Positions 1 to 8,626 of a stretch of 64,000 nt of DNA are shown here, in pieces. The stretch is from NCBI GenBank assembly GCA_002355495.1, contig AP017424.1, forward strand, positions 1,488,001-1,552,000. Direction: 5' to 3'. The DNA is from Streptomyces laurentii. GTDB taxonomy: Bacteria > Actinomycetota > Actinomycetes > Streptomycetales > Streptomycetaceae. Position 1 is the first letter of the stretch; every line of letters starts with the position of its first letter. A program made the position numbers and the translations under genes. Under the pieces are notes generated by a model that was given only the letters and a program-made list of their open reading frames with translations, had not been told where the DNA came from and did no database searches.

Positions 1-96
1 GCCGCCGTCGCGGACGAGCACCTGAAGACCACCATCCCCTCCCCCGGCCCCGCGGACCCGGCCGCCCCGCCGGCCGCTCCCGCCGCCGCGGTCTAA
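1..96 (+). CDS. C-terminal end of a probable inorganic phosphate transporter (partial)
   Basis: The window opens inside a reading frame that runs in frame 1 and stops at TAA 94-96. Only 31 codons are visible: a hydrophilic stretch with HLKTTIPSP followed by a Pro/Ala-rich tail. No domain can be read from this piece. In Streptomyces the small membrane protein that follows usually sits directly behind a PitA/PitH-type low-affinity phosphate transporter, many of which have a Pro/Ala tail of this kind. The assignment is therefore inferred from context and could be wrong. Confidence 0.4.
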   Translation, partial: AAVADEHLKTTIPSPGPADPAAPPAAPAAAV

Positions 97-114
97 GGAA
101 CTGGAAGCACGCAC

Positions 115-336
115 ATGAAGATCGACTGGGCAGCTCTCGGCTCCGTCTTCGGAGTCAGCCTCGTGGCCACCGTCGCCCTCGTGGGCCTGTTCACCCTCGG
201 TGTCGCGGGCCTCGCCAAGCAGGAGCGGGCCGCCGCCGAAGGCGGCTCCGCCTCCCTGGCCCGCACGGGCGCGTACGCCTGCTTCGCGCTGTGCGCGGCG
301 GCCGTGGCGTACGGCATCTACCTGATCGTCGCCTGA
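115..336 (+). CDS. Small two-helix membrane protein
   Basis: This 73-residue protein has an N-terminal hydrophobic segment (about residues 8-33), a short Lys/Arg/Glu loop (about 34-50) and a second hydrophobic segment (about 52-72). It looks like a two-pass membrane protein with both ends on the same side. A GGAA purine stretch lies upstream of the ATG, and only 18 bases separate it from the preceding stop, so it is probably cotranscribed with that gene. Homologues follow Pit-type transporters in Streptomyces, but I know of no function. A strong palindromic terminator lies just downstream. Confidence 0.7.
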   Translation: MKIDWAALGSVFGVSLVATVALVGLFTLGVAGLAKQERAAAEGGSASLARTGAYACFALCAAAVAYGIYLIVA

Positions 337-360
337 CCGCTCACCGACGACTCCGACCAC

Positions 361-404
361 GACAGTCGGGCGGCCCCACCCGCGGGTGGGGCCGCCCGAC
401 TGTC
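361..404 (+). terminator. 44-bp perfect palindrome, intrinsic-type terminator
   Basis: Bases 361-381 are the exact reverse complement of 384-404 (arm gacagtcgggcggccccacc plus c), giving a very stable G+C-rich hairpin followed by gtgtttgt. It closes the small membrane protein transcript before the cobalamin riboswitch. The 3' T tract is weak, as is usual in Streptomyces. Confidence 0.8.
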
Positions 405-444
405 GTGTTTGTGGCGCTTCGCACAGTGACCCGGCGCAGGTCAA

Positions 445-595
445 TGGCGGGTTGACGGGCGTTCGGGCCGCGTGGTGGACTGCCGGGGCCAATACGGCGG
501 CATGGGGAGGAAGTCCGGTGTGATTCCGGCACGGTCCCGCCACTGTGACCGGCCCTCGGGGCCGGGAGTCAGGAACTCTCGCCGCCGGTCACGTC
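445..595 (+). promoter_or_regulatory. Cobalamin (B12) riboswitch
   Basis: The leader of cobD carries the diagnostic B12 elements in order: GGTGTGATTCCGGC (517-530), GGTCCCGCCACTGTGA (533-548), then a G+C hairpin and GGGAGTCAGGAACTC (564-578), the counterpart of the B12 box. The known class senses adenosylcobalamin and lowers expression of synthesis or uptake genes when the vitamin is plentiful. Here it should control cobD-cobQ-chelatase-cobO-cobB as one unit. The 5' edge is approximate because I could not fold the RNA. Nothing in 596-616 looks like a separate terminator, so control of cobD translation start is plausible. Confidence 0.88.
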
Positions 596-631
596 GATCC
601 AGGGCGCGGACCCTGAGTGAGGACATGTGCC

Positions 632-1642
632 ATGCCCGGCAGCGGCCCGAGCCCGTCTCGTACCCGCCCCCATCCCTCGCGCCCCCGCGTCTTCGCGTAC
701 GGGGCAGCCCTCGGCCTCGCCGCCGACCTGGTCGTGGGCGATCCGCGGCGCGGCCATCCGGTCGCCGCGTTCGGCCGGGCGGCGGGCGCCGTCGAGCGCC
801 GTCTGCACCAGGACCACCGGGGCCGGGGCGCCCTGTACACCGCCCTCTGCGCCGGCTCCGCCGTGGCCCTCGGGGCCGCCGCGACCCGTGCCGTACGGGG
901 CAGCGCCACCGCCTCCGCCGCGCTGACCGCCGCCTCCGTGTGGGCCGTCGTCGGCGGGACGACGCTGGGCCGCGAGGCCCGCGCGATCGGCGGGGCGCTC
1001 GAAGCCGGGGACCTGGACGTCGCCCGGGAACGCCTGCCGCATCTGGTCGGGCGCGACCCACAGGCGCTCGACGGGCCCGGGATGGCCCGCGCGGTCGTCG
1101 AGTCGGTCGCCGAGAACACCTCGGACGCGGTCGTGGGCGCCCTGTTCTGGGGCGCGGTCGCCGGAGTGCCGGGGCTGCTCGGGTTCCGGGCGGTCAACAC
1201 CCTGGACGCGATGGTCGGCCACAAGTCGCCGCGGCACCGCCGGTTCGGCTGGGCCTCGGCCCGCCTGGACGACGTGGCGGGCTGGCCGGGCGCCCGTCTG
1301 ACGGCCGTCCTCGCCGCCGTCGCGGGCGACGATCCGCGCGGGGCGGTACGGGCCTGGCGAGCGGACGCCTCCCGGCATCCGAGCCCGAACGCGGGTCCGG
1401 TGGAGGCCGCGTTCGCGGGGGCGCTCGGCGTACGGCTCGGCGGCACCCTGTCGTACGGCGGGCGGATCGAGCACCGGCCGGTGCTGAACGCGCGCGGACG
1501 GGCCGTCGAGGTGGCCGACATCGACCGGGCGGTCCGGCTCTCGCGCCGGGTGACCTGGCTGACCCTGGCCGGCTGCGCGGGCGGCCGGCTCCTGGCGGGC
1601 GCGGTCCGTCGTACGCGGCAAAAGCACGGGGGTGCGGTGTGA
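632..1642 (+). CDS. cobD: Adenosylcobinamide-phosphate synthase CobD/CbiB
   Basis: CobD/CbiB joins the aminopropanol (phosphate) arm to adenosylcobyric acid at the membrane. The protein shows the family hallmarks ADLVVGDPRRGHPV near the N terminus, ESVAENTSDAVVGALFW in the middle and NTLDAMVGHKS, then a C-terminal SYGGRIEHRP. Several hydrophobic segments fit the multipass membrane family, and about 336 residues is a normal length. I chose ATG 632 because GTGAGGAC lies 7 bases upstream; a GTG at 617 in the same frame would add five residues. It is the first gene after the riboswitch and its TGA lies just before cobQ. Confidence 0.93.
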   Translation: MPGSGPSPSRTRPHPSRPRVFAYGAALGLAADLVVGDPRRGHPVAAFGRAAGAVERRLHQDHRGRGALYTALCAGSAVALGAAATRAVRGSATASAALTAASVWAVVGGTTLGREARAIGGALEAGDLDVARERLPHLVGRDPQALDGPGMARAVVESVAENTSDAVVGALFWGAVAGVPGLLGFRAVNTLDAMVGHKSPRHRRFGWASARLDDVAGWPGARLTAVLAAVAGDDPRGAVRAWRADASRHPSPNAGPVEAAFAGALGVRLGGTLSYGGRIEHRPVLNARGRAVEVADIDRAVRLSRRVTWLTLAGCAGGRLLAGAVRRTRQKHGGAV

Positions 1643-1656
1643 GAAGCGAGGGGACC

Positions 1657-3162
1657 ATGGGCGGGGGGCTGCTCGTCGCGGGCACCACGTCCGACGCGGG
1701 CAAGAGCGTCGTCACGGCCGGGATCTGCCGGTGGCTGGTCCGTCAGGGCCTGAAGGTCGCGCCGTTCAAGGGCCAGAACATGTCCCTGAACTCCTTCGTG
1801 ACCCGGGAGGGCGCCGAGATCGGCCGCGCCCAGGCCATGCAGGCGCGGGCCGCGCGCGTCGAGCCGACCGCGTTGATGAACCCGGTGCTGCTGAAGCCCG
1901 GAAGCGACCGTTCCAGCCAGGTCGTCCTGATGGGCAAGCCGGTCGGCGAGATGAGCGCCCGCGGCTACCACGGCGGGCGGCAGAAGGAACTCTTCGCGCC
2001 GGTGCTCGCCTGTCTGGAGGAGCTGCGGCGCACCCACGACGCGGTGATCTGCGAGGGCGCGGGCAGCCCGGCGGAGATCAACCTGCGCCGCACCGACATC
2101 GTGAACATGGGCATCGCGCGGGCCGCGCGGCTGCCCGTGGTCGTGGTCGGCGACATCGACCGGGGCGGGGTGTTCGCCCAGTTCTTCGGGACGACGGCGC
2201 TGCTCGCGCCGGAGGACCAGCGGCTGGTCGCCGGCTATCTGGTGAACAAGTTCCGCGGCGACGTGTCCCTGCTCGAACCGGGCCTCGCGATGCTCGACGG
2301 CCTGACCGGGCGGCCCACGCTCGGCGTGCTGCCGTACGCGCACGGCCTCGGCATCGACGAGGAGGACGGGCTGCGGGTCTCGCTGCGCGGCGCGGTCCGC
2401 GAGTCGGTCGTGGCACCGCCGTTCGGCGCGGACGTGCTGCGGGTCGCCGTGTGCGCCGTCCCGCTGATGTCGAACTTCACGGACGTGGACGCGCTGGCGG
2501 CGGAGCCGGGTGTGGTGGTGCGGTTCGTGGACCGGCCCGAGGAGCTGGCCGACGCCGATCTGGTGGTCGTGCCGGGCACCCGCGGCACGGTGAGGGCGCT
2601 GGCCTGGCTGCGCGAGCGCGGTCTCGCGGCGGCGCTGGCCCGGCGGGCCGCCGAGGGCCGTCCGATCCTCGGGGTGTGCGGCGGTTTCCAGGTCCTCGGC
2701 GAGCGCATCGAGGACGAGGTGGAGTCGCGGGCCGGGGCGGTCGACGGGCTCGGCCTGCTGCCCGTACGGGTCCGGTTCGCGCGCGAGAAGACGCTGGCGC
2801 GGCCGGTGGGCGAGGCGCTCGGCGAGCGGGTCGAGGGGTACGAGATCCATCACGGCGTGGCGGACGTACGGGGCGGGGAGCCGTTCCTGGACGGCTGCCG
2901 GACCGGGGCGGTGTGGGGGACGCACTGGCACGGCTCGCTGGAGAGCGACGGGTTCCGCCGGGCGTTCCTGCGGGAGGTCGCGGCGGCGGCCGGGCGCCGT
3001 TTCGTCCCGGCGCCGGACACCTCGTTCGACGCGCTGCGCGAGGAACAGCTGGACCGGCTGGGCGATCTGATCGAGGAGCACGCCGACACGGACGCGCTGC
3101 TGCGGCTGATCGAGAAGGGCGCGCCGGAGGGGCTGCCGTTCGTGCCGCCGGGTGCGCCGTGA
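1657..3162 (+). CDS. cobQ: Cobyric acid synthase CobQ/CbiP
   Basis: CobQ amidates four side chains of adenosylcobyrinic a,c-diamide using glutamine and ATP. The N-terminal half is a dethiobiotin-synthetase-like ATPase with the P-loop GTTSDAGKS at residues 9-17 and the family block PFKGQNMSLNSFV. The C-terminal half is a class I (triad) glutamine amidotransferase, with nucleophile Cys341 in GVCGGFQVLG and late GYEIHHG and GTHWHGSLESDGF motifs. About 501 residues is the usual size. ATG 1657 follows GAGGGG; an alternative GTG at 1639 overlaps the cobD stop as GTGA. In related clusters cobN often follows; here it does not. Confidence 0.94.
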   Translation: MGGGLLVAGTTSDAGKSVVTAGICRWLVRQGLKVAPFKGQNMSLNSFVTREGAEIGRAQAMQARAARVEPTALMNPVLLKPGSDRSSQVVLMGKPVGEMSARGYHGGRQKELFAPVLACLEELRRTHDAVICEGAGSPAEINLRRTDIVNMGIARAARLPVVVVGDIDRGGVFAQFFGTTALLAPEDQRLVAGYLVNKFRGDVSLLEPGLAMLDGLTGRPTLGVLPYAHGLGIDEEDGLRVSLRGAVRESVVAPPFGADVLRVAVCAVPLMSNFTDVDALAAEPGVVVRFVDRPEELADADLVVVPGTRGTVRALAWLRERGLAAALARRAAEGRPILGVCGGFQVLGERIEDEVESRAGAVDGLGLLPVRVRFAREKTLARPVGEALGERVEGYEIHHGVADVRGGEPFLDGCRTGAVWGTHWHGSLESDGFRRAFLREVAAAAGRRFVPAPDTSFDALREEQLDRLGDLIEEHADTDALLRLIEKGAPEGLPFVPPGAP

Positions 3163-3234
3163 GCGCCGCATTCCTTCCGCCCGCCGCCGTCCCCGCTTCC
3201 GTACTTCCGTACGACTCGAAGGAGTGACCGTCCG

Positions 3235-5340
3235 ATGAGTACCCGTTATCCGTTCACGGCCGTCGTCGGCATGGACGATCTGCGCCTCGCACTGCTCCTG
3301 AACGCCGTCAGCCCCGCGGTGGGCGGTGTCCTCGTCCGCGGCGAGAAGGGGACGGCGAAGTCCACGATCGTGCGCGGGCTCGCGGCGCTGCTGCCGCCGA
3401 TGGACGTCGTCGCGGGCTGCCGGTTCAGCTGCGACCCGGCGTCCCCCGACCCGGGCTGCCCGGACGGCCCGCACGACGCCTCCGCCGCGGGGGACACGCG
3501 GCCGGCCCGGATGGTGGAGCTGCCGGTCGGCGCCTCCGAGGACCGGCTGGTCGGCGCGCTCGACATCGAGAAGGCCCTCGCCGACGGCGTGAAGGCGTTC
3601 GAGCCGGGCCTGCTCGCCGACGCGCACCGGGGCATCCTCTACGTCGACGAGGTCAATCTGCTCCACGACCATCTGATCGACCTGCTGCTCGACGCCGCCG
3701 CCATGGGCTCGTCGTACGTGGAGCGCGAGGGTGTCTCCGTACGGCACGCGGCCCGGTTCCTGCTCGTCGGCACGATGAACCCGGAGGAGGGCGAGCTGCG
3801 GCCCCAGCTGCTGGACCGGTTCGGGCTGACCGTGGAGGTGGCGGCGTCCCGGGAGCCGGAGCAGCGGGTCGAGGTGGTGCGCCGGCGGCTCGCGTTCGAG
3901 GACGATCCGGCCGCGTTCGCCGCGCGCTGGGCGGCCGAGGAGACGGCGCTGCGCGGGCGGATCACGGCCGCGCGGGAGCTGCTGCCGCGGGTGGTGCTCG
4001 GGGACGCGGTGCTGCTCCAGATCGCCGCGACCTGCGCCGCGTTCGAGGTGGACGGCATGCGCGCGGACATCGTGATGGCCCGGACGGCGACCGCGCTCGC
4101 CGCGTGGGCGGGGCGGACGGAGGTCACCTCCGAGGACGTACGGCAGGCGGCGCTGCTCGCGCTGCCGCACCGGCGCCGGCGCAACCCGTTCGACGCGCCG
4201 GGGCTCGACCAGGACAAGCTGGACGAGACCCTGGAGAAGTTCAAGGGCGAGGAGCCGGAGGGTTCCGGGCGGCCGGACGACGATCCGGAGCCGGAGGGTC
4301 CCGGTGACCCGGACGGGCCGGGGGACGGCGGCCCCGACGGGGGCGGCGGGGGCGGGATTCCGCCGCAGGGTGACGCGCCCGCGCCGGAGACCTCCGGGAC
4401 TTCCGAACCGGCCGAGACGGCCGAGACGGCTGACACGCCCGAGGCGCCCGAGGTACCCGAGTCCGCCCCCGCGCCCCGGGGCGCCGGGTCCGGTGAGCGG
4501 GCCGCCGTCGGCGCCGGCGAGCCCTTCCGTACGAAGATGCTCAGCGTGCCCGGACTCGGCCAGGGCGCGGCCGGCCGCCGCTCCCGCGCGCGTACCGCCC
4601 ACGGCCGGACCACCGGCGCGGCCCGCCCCCGGGGCGCGCTGACCGCCCTGCACCTGACCGCGACGGTCCGGGCCGCCGCCCCGCACCAGCGGGCGCGCGG
4701 CCGCACCGGCCGGGGCCTGGTGGTACGCCGGGACGATCTGCGGCAGGCGACCCGCGAGGGCCGCGAGGGCAATCTGGTCCTGTTCGTCGTGGACGCGTCC
4801 GGTTCGATGGCGGCCCGGCAGCGGATGGGCGCCGTGAAGGGCGCGGTGCTCTCGCTGCTGCTCGACGCCTACCAGCGGCGCGACAAGGTCGGCCTGGTCA
4901 CCTTCCGGGGCCGGGACGCGGAGGTCGCGCTGCCGCCGACCTCGTCCGTGGAGGCCGCCGCCGCCCGGCTGGAGCGGCTGCCCACGGGCGGCCGTACCCC
5001 GCTGGCGGCGGGCCTGCTGACGGCACACGACGTGCTGCGGGTGGAACGGCTGCGCGATCCGTCGCGCCGGCCGCTGCTCGTGGTGGTGACCGACGGCCGG
5101 GCGACCGGCGGCGGGCCGGACCCGCTGGCGCTCGCCACCCGGGCCGCGCGGCTGCACGCCGCCGACGGCACGGCCGCCGTGGTCGTGGACTGCGAGACGG
5201 GCCCGGTGCGGCTCGGTCTGGCCGGGGAACTCGCCCTCGGCCTCGGCGGCACCGCCGTCACCCTGGACGAACTGCGGGCCGACGCGATCGCCGGCCTCGT
5301 CCGCGACGTACAGAACCATCGCTCTGAGAGGGCCGCGTAA
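3235..5340 (+). CDS. Fused I/D-type cobalto-/magnesium-chelatase subunit (AAA+ and VWA)
   Basis: This 701-residue protein combines both small chelatase subunits. Residues 1 to about 340 are an AAA+ ATPase with Walker A GEKGTAKS at 36-43 and a Walker B-like ILYVDEVNLL. Residues about 345-440 are an acidic, Gly/Pro-rich linker. Residues about 510-700 are a von Willebrand A domain with the MIDAS motif DASGS starting at Asp520. In aerobic B12 synthesis such a protein drives cobalt insertion together with the large subunit CobN, which is absent from this window. A GAAGGAG site lies about 10 bases before the ATG, and the stop abuts cobO. Confidence 0.9.
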   Translation: MSTRYPFTAVVGMDDLRLALLLNAVSPAVGGVLVRGEKGTAKSTIVRGLAALLPPMDVVAGCRFSCDPASPDPGCPDGPHDASAAGDTRPARMVELPVGASEDRLVGALDIEKALADGVKAFEPGLLADAHRGILYVDEVNLLHDHLIDLLLDAAAMGSSYVEREGVSVRHAARFLLVGTMNPEEGELRPQLLDRFGLTVEVAASREPEQRVEVVRRRLAFEDDPAAFAARWAAEETALRGRITAARELLPRVVLGDAVLLQIAATCAAFEVDGMRADIVMARTATALAAWAGRTEVTSEDVRQAALLALPHRRRRNPFDAPGLDQDKLDETLEKFKGEEPEGSGRPDDDPEPEGPGDPDGPGDGGPDGGGGGGIPPQGDAPAPETSGTSEPAETAETADTPEAPEVPESAPAPRGAGSGERAAVGAGEPFRTKMLSVPGLGQGAAGRRSRARTAHGRTTGAARPRGALTALHLTATVRAAAPHQRARGRTGRGLVVRRDDLRQATREGREGNLVLFVVDASGSMAARQRMGAVKGAVLSLLLDAYQRRDKVGLVTFRGRDAEVALPPTSSVEAAAARLERLPTGGRTPLAAGLLTAHDVLRVERLRDPSRRPLLVVVTDGRATGGGPDPLALATRAARLHAADGTAAVVVDCETGPVRLGLAGELALGLGGTAVTLDELRADAIAGLVRDVQNHRSERAA

Positions 5341-5949
5341 ATGCCGCAGGGACAGCCGACCGTCGTTCCGGACGACGGTCTGACCACCCGCCAGCGCCGT
5401 AACCGCGCGCTGGTGATGGTGCACACCGGTGTGGGCAAGGGGAAGTCGACCGCCGCCTTCGGGATGGCGCTGCGCGCCTGGAACCAGGGCTGGCCGATCG
5501 GGGTGTTCCAGTTCGTCAAGTCCGCCAAGTGGCGGGTCGGCGAGGAGAACGCGCTGCGGACGCTCGGCGAGACAGGCAAGGGCGGCACGGTCGTCTGGAA
5601 CAAGATGGGCGAGGGCTGGTCCTGGATCCAGCGCGCCACCGCCGAGGGCGAGCCGTCGCACGAGGAGAAGGCGCGCGAGGGCTGGGAGCAGGTCAAGCGG
5701 GACCTCGCGGACGAGCGGTACCGGTTCTACGTCCTCGACGAGTTCGCGTACCTGCTGCACTGGGGCTGGATCGACACGGCCGAGGTGATCGAGGTGCTGC
5801 GGAACCGTCCCGGGCAGCAGCATGTGGTGATCACCGGCCGCAACGCCCCGGCGGAGCTCGTGGAGTTCGCGGATCTGGTGACCGACATGTCGAAGGTGAA
5901 GCACCCGATGGACGCGGGTCAGAAGGGCCAGCGGGGCATCGAGTGGTAG
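5341..5949 (+). CDS. cobO: Cob(I)yrinic acid a,c-diamide adenosyltransferase CobO
   Basis: CobO (CobA/BtuR family) transfers adenosyl from ATP to the cobalt of reduced corrinoids. The protein has 202 residues, the usual length. The nucleotide loop HTGVGKGKST lies at residues 28-37 and is followed by the family blocks GVFQFVKS and VLDEFAYLLHWGW, ending with MDAGQKGQRGIEW. Its ATG starts immediately after the chelatase stop with no spacer, and its TAG lies within the start of cobB. It is therefore translated as part of the same cobalamin operon under the riboswitch. Confidence 0.94.
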   Translation: MPQGQPTVVPDDGLTTRQRRNRALVMVHTGVGKGKSTAAFGMALRAWNQGWPIGVFQFVKSAKWRVGEENALRTLGETGKGGTVVWNKMGEGWSWIQRATAEGEPSHEEKAREGWEQVKRDLADERYRFYVLDEFAYLLHWGWIDTAEVIEVLRNRPGQQHVVITGRNAPAELVEFADLVTDMSKVKHPMDAGQKGQRGIEW

Positions 5950-7286
5950 CACGTCTCGTCATCGCCGCGCCGTCTTCCGGCGCGGGCAAGACCACCGTGG
6001 CGACCGGTCTGATGGCCGCGTTCGCCGGCCGCGGCCTCGCGGTCTCCCCGCACAAGGTGGGCCCGGACTACATCGACCCGGGCTACCACGCGCTCGCGAC
6101 CGGCCGCCCGGGCCGCAACCTCGACGCGTACATGTGCGGCCCCGAGCTGATCGCGCCGCTCTTCGCGCACGGGGCGCGCGGCTGCGAACTGGCCGTCGTC
6201 GAGGGTGTGATGGGCCTGTACGACGGGGCCGCGGGGCAAGGCGAGCTGGCCTCGACGGCGCAGGTGGCGAAGCTGCTGCGGGCGCCTGTGGTGCTGGTCG
6301 TGGACGCGTCCTCGCAGTCCCGGTCGGTGGCGGCGCTCGTGCACGGCTTCGCGTCCTGGGACCCTCGCGTACGGCTCGGCGGGGTGATCCTCAACAAGGT
6401 CGCCTCGGACCGGCACGAGGAACTGCTGCGGGAGGCCCTGGAGGAGTCGGGCGTGCCGGTGCTCGGCGTGCTGCGGCGGGCCCCGGCGGTGGAGACGCCG
6501 TCGCGGCACCTCGGTCTGGTGCCGGTCGCGGAGCGGCAGACGGCGGCGGTGGCCGCCGTGGCGGCGCAGGCGGAGCAGGTACGGCAGGGCTGCGATCTGG
6601 ACGCGCTGCTCGCCCTGGCCCGGTCGGCGCCGCCGCTGGACGCCGAGCCGTGGTCCCCGCCCGTGTCCGTGGAGGCACACGGGTCGGCCCGGCCCGTGGT
6701 CGCCGTCGCGGGCGGGCCCGCCTTCACCTTCTCGTACGCCGAGCACACCGAACTGCTCGCCGCCGCCGGGGCCGAGGTCGTCACCTTCGACCCGCTGCGC
6801 GACGAGGCGCTGCCCGAGGGGACGCGCGGTCTGGTGATCGGCGGCGGGTTCCCGGAGATGTACGGGGCGGAGCTGTCCGCCAACGCGTCGCTGCGGGCGG
6901 CGGTGGCGGAGCTGGCGGCGTCGGGCGCGCCGGTGGCGGCCGAGTGCGCCGGGCTGCTGTATCTGGCGCGGTCGCTGGACGGCCGGCCGATGTGCGGAGT
7001 GCTGGACGCCGAGGCGCGGATGTCGGAGCGGCTGACGCTGGGGTACCGGGACGCGGTCGCGGTGAACGACAGCGTGCTGGCGCCGGCCGGGGCGCGAATG
7101 CGGGGGCACGAGTTCCACCGCACGGTCGTCGAGCCGGGCGCGGGGGCGGTGCCGGCGTGGGGGCTGCGGCTGCCGGTGCGGCGGGTCGAGGGCTTCGTCC
7201 AGCGCGGGGTGCACGCCAGTTACGTGCACACGCACTGGGCGGGGGCGCCCGAGGCCGCGGCGCGGTTCGTGGAGCACTGCCGGTGA
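5943..7286 (+). CDS. cobB: Cobyrinate / hydrogenobyrinate a,c-diamide synthase CobB
   Basis: CobB amidates the a and c acetate side chains of (hydrogeno)cobyrinate. It carries a P-loop APSSGAGKTT (residues about 8-17), HKVGPDYIDPGYH and NLDAYM in the ATPase half, and a glutamine amidotransferase half with nucleophile Cys335 in AAECAGLLYL and GHEFHRT near the end. The length of 447 residues is normal. GTG 5943 overlaps the cobO stop. This is the last forward gene of the operon before a reverse-strand ZIP transporter. Whether it acts in the aerobic (CobB) or anaerobic (CbiA) route cannot be told from sequence alone. Confidence 0.93.
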   Translation: MVARLVIAAPSSGAGKTTVATGLMAAFAGRGLAVSPHKVGPDYIDPGYHALATGRPGRNLDAYMCGPELIAPLFAHGARGCELAVVEGVMGLYDGAAGQGELASTAQVAKLLRAPVVLVVDASSQSRSVAALVHGFASWDPRVRLGGVILNKVASDRHEELLREALEESGVPVLGVLRRAPAVETPSRHLGLVPVAERQTAAVAAVAAQAEQVRQGCDLDALLALARSAPPLDAEPWSPPVSVEAHGSARPVVAVAGGPAFTFSYAEHTELLAAAGAEVVTFDPLRDEALPEGTRGLVIGGGFPEMYGAELSANASLRAAVAELAASGAPVAAECAGLLYLARSLDGRPMCGVLDAEARMSERLTLGYRDAVAVNDSVLAPAGARMRGHEFHRTVVEPGAGAVPAWGLRLPVRRVEGFVQRGVHASYVHTHWAGAPEAAARFVEHCR

Positions 7287-7351
7287 CCGTGTCCGAGGGG
7301 CCGGGGGTCGTGTCCGGCGGGCCGGTGGCCGCGACGGGCCGCGGCGGGGAT

Positions 7352-8077
7352 TCAGCCGGAGAGGCCCACCACGAGCCAGATGAACGCCACGCCCAGGGCC
7401 GTGCACAGCAGGGTCGTCCGGGCGGGGTGGGTGTGGTGCGCCTCGGGCAGGATCTCGGCGGCCGCGAGGTAGAGCAGGGCGCCGCCGAAGAAGCCGAGAT
7501 AGCTGCCGAGGAATTCGGCCGGGAGGGTGAACAGCAGCGTGGAGGCGGCGCCCACGACGGGCGCGAGCGCGTCGGCGGCGAGCATGGCGAGGGCCCGGCG
7601 GCGGGCGTTCCCGTACAGGCTGGTGATCGTGTACGTGTTGAAGCCGTCGGCGAAGTCGTGGGTGATGACGGCGAGCGCGACGGTGGCGCCCATCCCGCCG
7701 CCGACCTGGAACGCGGCGCCGAGCGCGACGCCGTCCATGAGGCTGTGGCCGACCATGGCCGCGGCGGCGGTGAGACCGACCTGCGGGGCGCGTTTCCCGG
7801 TGTCGCCGCCGTGGGCCGCGCGGCGGACGGCGAGCAGGCGTTCGACCACGTGCGCGAAGAGGAAGCCGCCGACGAACAGCAGCAGGGCCTGGGGCACGCC
7901 GAAGACCGGCTTACCCGCGGTGGCCAGGGACTCGGGGAGCAGGTCGAGTCCGACGACGCCGAGCATCAGTCCGCCGGCGAGGCCGAGGACGAGGTGGCGG
8001 CGGTCGGTGACGCGCTGGGCGGTCCAGCCGCCGACCAGCGTCATGAGGAACGCGCCGAGCGCGACGACCACCGCCAT
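7352..8077 (-). CDS. ZIP-family divalent metal transporter
   Basis: A 241-residue protein with about eight hydrophobic segments. The ZIP signature is clear: GHSLMDGVALGAAF and THDFADGFNTYT hold the paired metal-binding helices, and EILPEAHH lies in a later helix. A His/Asp/Gly loop after the third helix fits the family's variable region. ZIP proteins import zinc, iron, manganese or sometimes other divalent ions; cobalt import for the surrounding B12 genes is an attractive guess but is not shown by the sequence. It is on the opposite strand between cobB and the CobE-like frame, with 65 bases to cobB. Confidence 0.9.
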   Translation of the reverse strand: MAVVVALGAFLMTLVGGWTAQRVTDRRHLVLGLAGGLMLGVVGLDLLPESLATAGKPVFGVPQALLLFVGGFLFAHVVERLLAVRRAAHGGDTGKRAPQVGLTAAAAMVGHSLMDGVALGAAFQVGGGMGATVALAVITHDFADGFNTYTITSLYGNARRRALAMLAADALAPVVGAASTLLFTLPAEFLGSYLGFFGGALLYLAAAEILPEAHHTHPARTTLLCTALGVAFIWLVVGLSG

Positions 8078-8131
8078 GGGCTCTTGCTAACCGATGCCCC
8101 CTCCCCCGCGCACCTCGGGCCGTTCCTCCGT

Positions 8132-8626
8132 GTGGTGGTGGGCGTGGGGGCCCGGCCGGGGGCGCCGGCCGAGGAGGTCCTCGGCCTGGTGCGGGCCGCG
8201 CTCGCGGAGGCGCCGCCGGCCGAGGCCGCGCTGACGGCGTTCGCGACGCTGGACGCGCGGGCCGGGGAGCCGGGGATCACCGAGGCCGCGGCGCGGCTCG
8301 GGGTGCCGGTGTGGGCGTACGCGAGCGAGGAGCTGGCGGCGGCGACCGTGCCGCATCCGTCGACGGCGGCCCGGGCGGCGACCGGGACGGGTTCGGTGGC
8401 GGAGGCGGCGGCGCTGCGCGGGGCGGGGCAGGGGGCGCACTTGGTGGTGACGAAGCGCAAGACGCGTCGCGTTACGTGCGCTGTGGCCGCTTCTGCGCCG
8501 ATTGTTCCGGGTGAAGGAGCCGTGGACGCACGGTTGTCGGGGCCTACTGACGGGTACATCGGTGGCGACGCCTGGACATCCCCCACATGTGCCAGTCCCA
8601 CCCCCACCCCCCACGCGACGGCGGCC
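8132..8626 (+). CDS. CobE / CbiG C-terminal-like domain, open in frame into cobC
   Basis: The frame encodes a domain with VVGVGARPGAP, a DARAGEPG block, LGVPVWAYASEEL, GTGSVAEAAALRGA and LVVTKRKTRRVTCAVA. These match the CobE / CbiG C-terminal fold used in lactone opening or as a helper in aerobic B12 synthesis. No ATG is in frame; GTG codons at 8132, 8135 and 8138 are the likely starts. There is no stop after the expected end near 8495, so the frame runs through a low-complexity linker directly into cobC. The boundary given here is the cobC ATG, not a stop codon. A base lost in the C runs near 8096-8107 could hide an earlier ATG at 8094. Confidence 0.65.

Noticed and set aside
472..1656. Long in-frame extension upstream of cobQ
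   Set aside because: It overlaps the riboswitch and cobD and reads as Arg/Gly/Pro-rich nonsense; cobQ homology begins right at ATG 1657.
589..5952. A 1787-codon open frame on the minus strand across the cobalamin genes
   Set aside because: It is antisense to well-supported cobD, cobQ, chelatase and cobO, has low-complexity Arg/Gly/Ala/His composition, and comes from third-position G+C bias.
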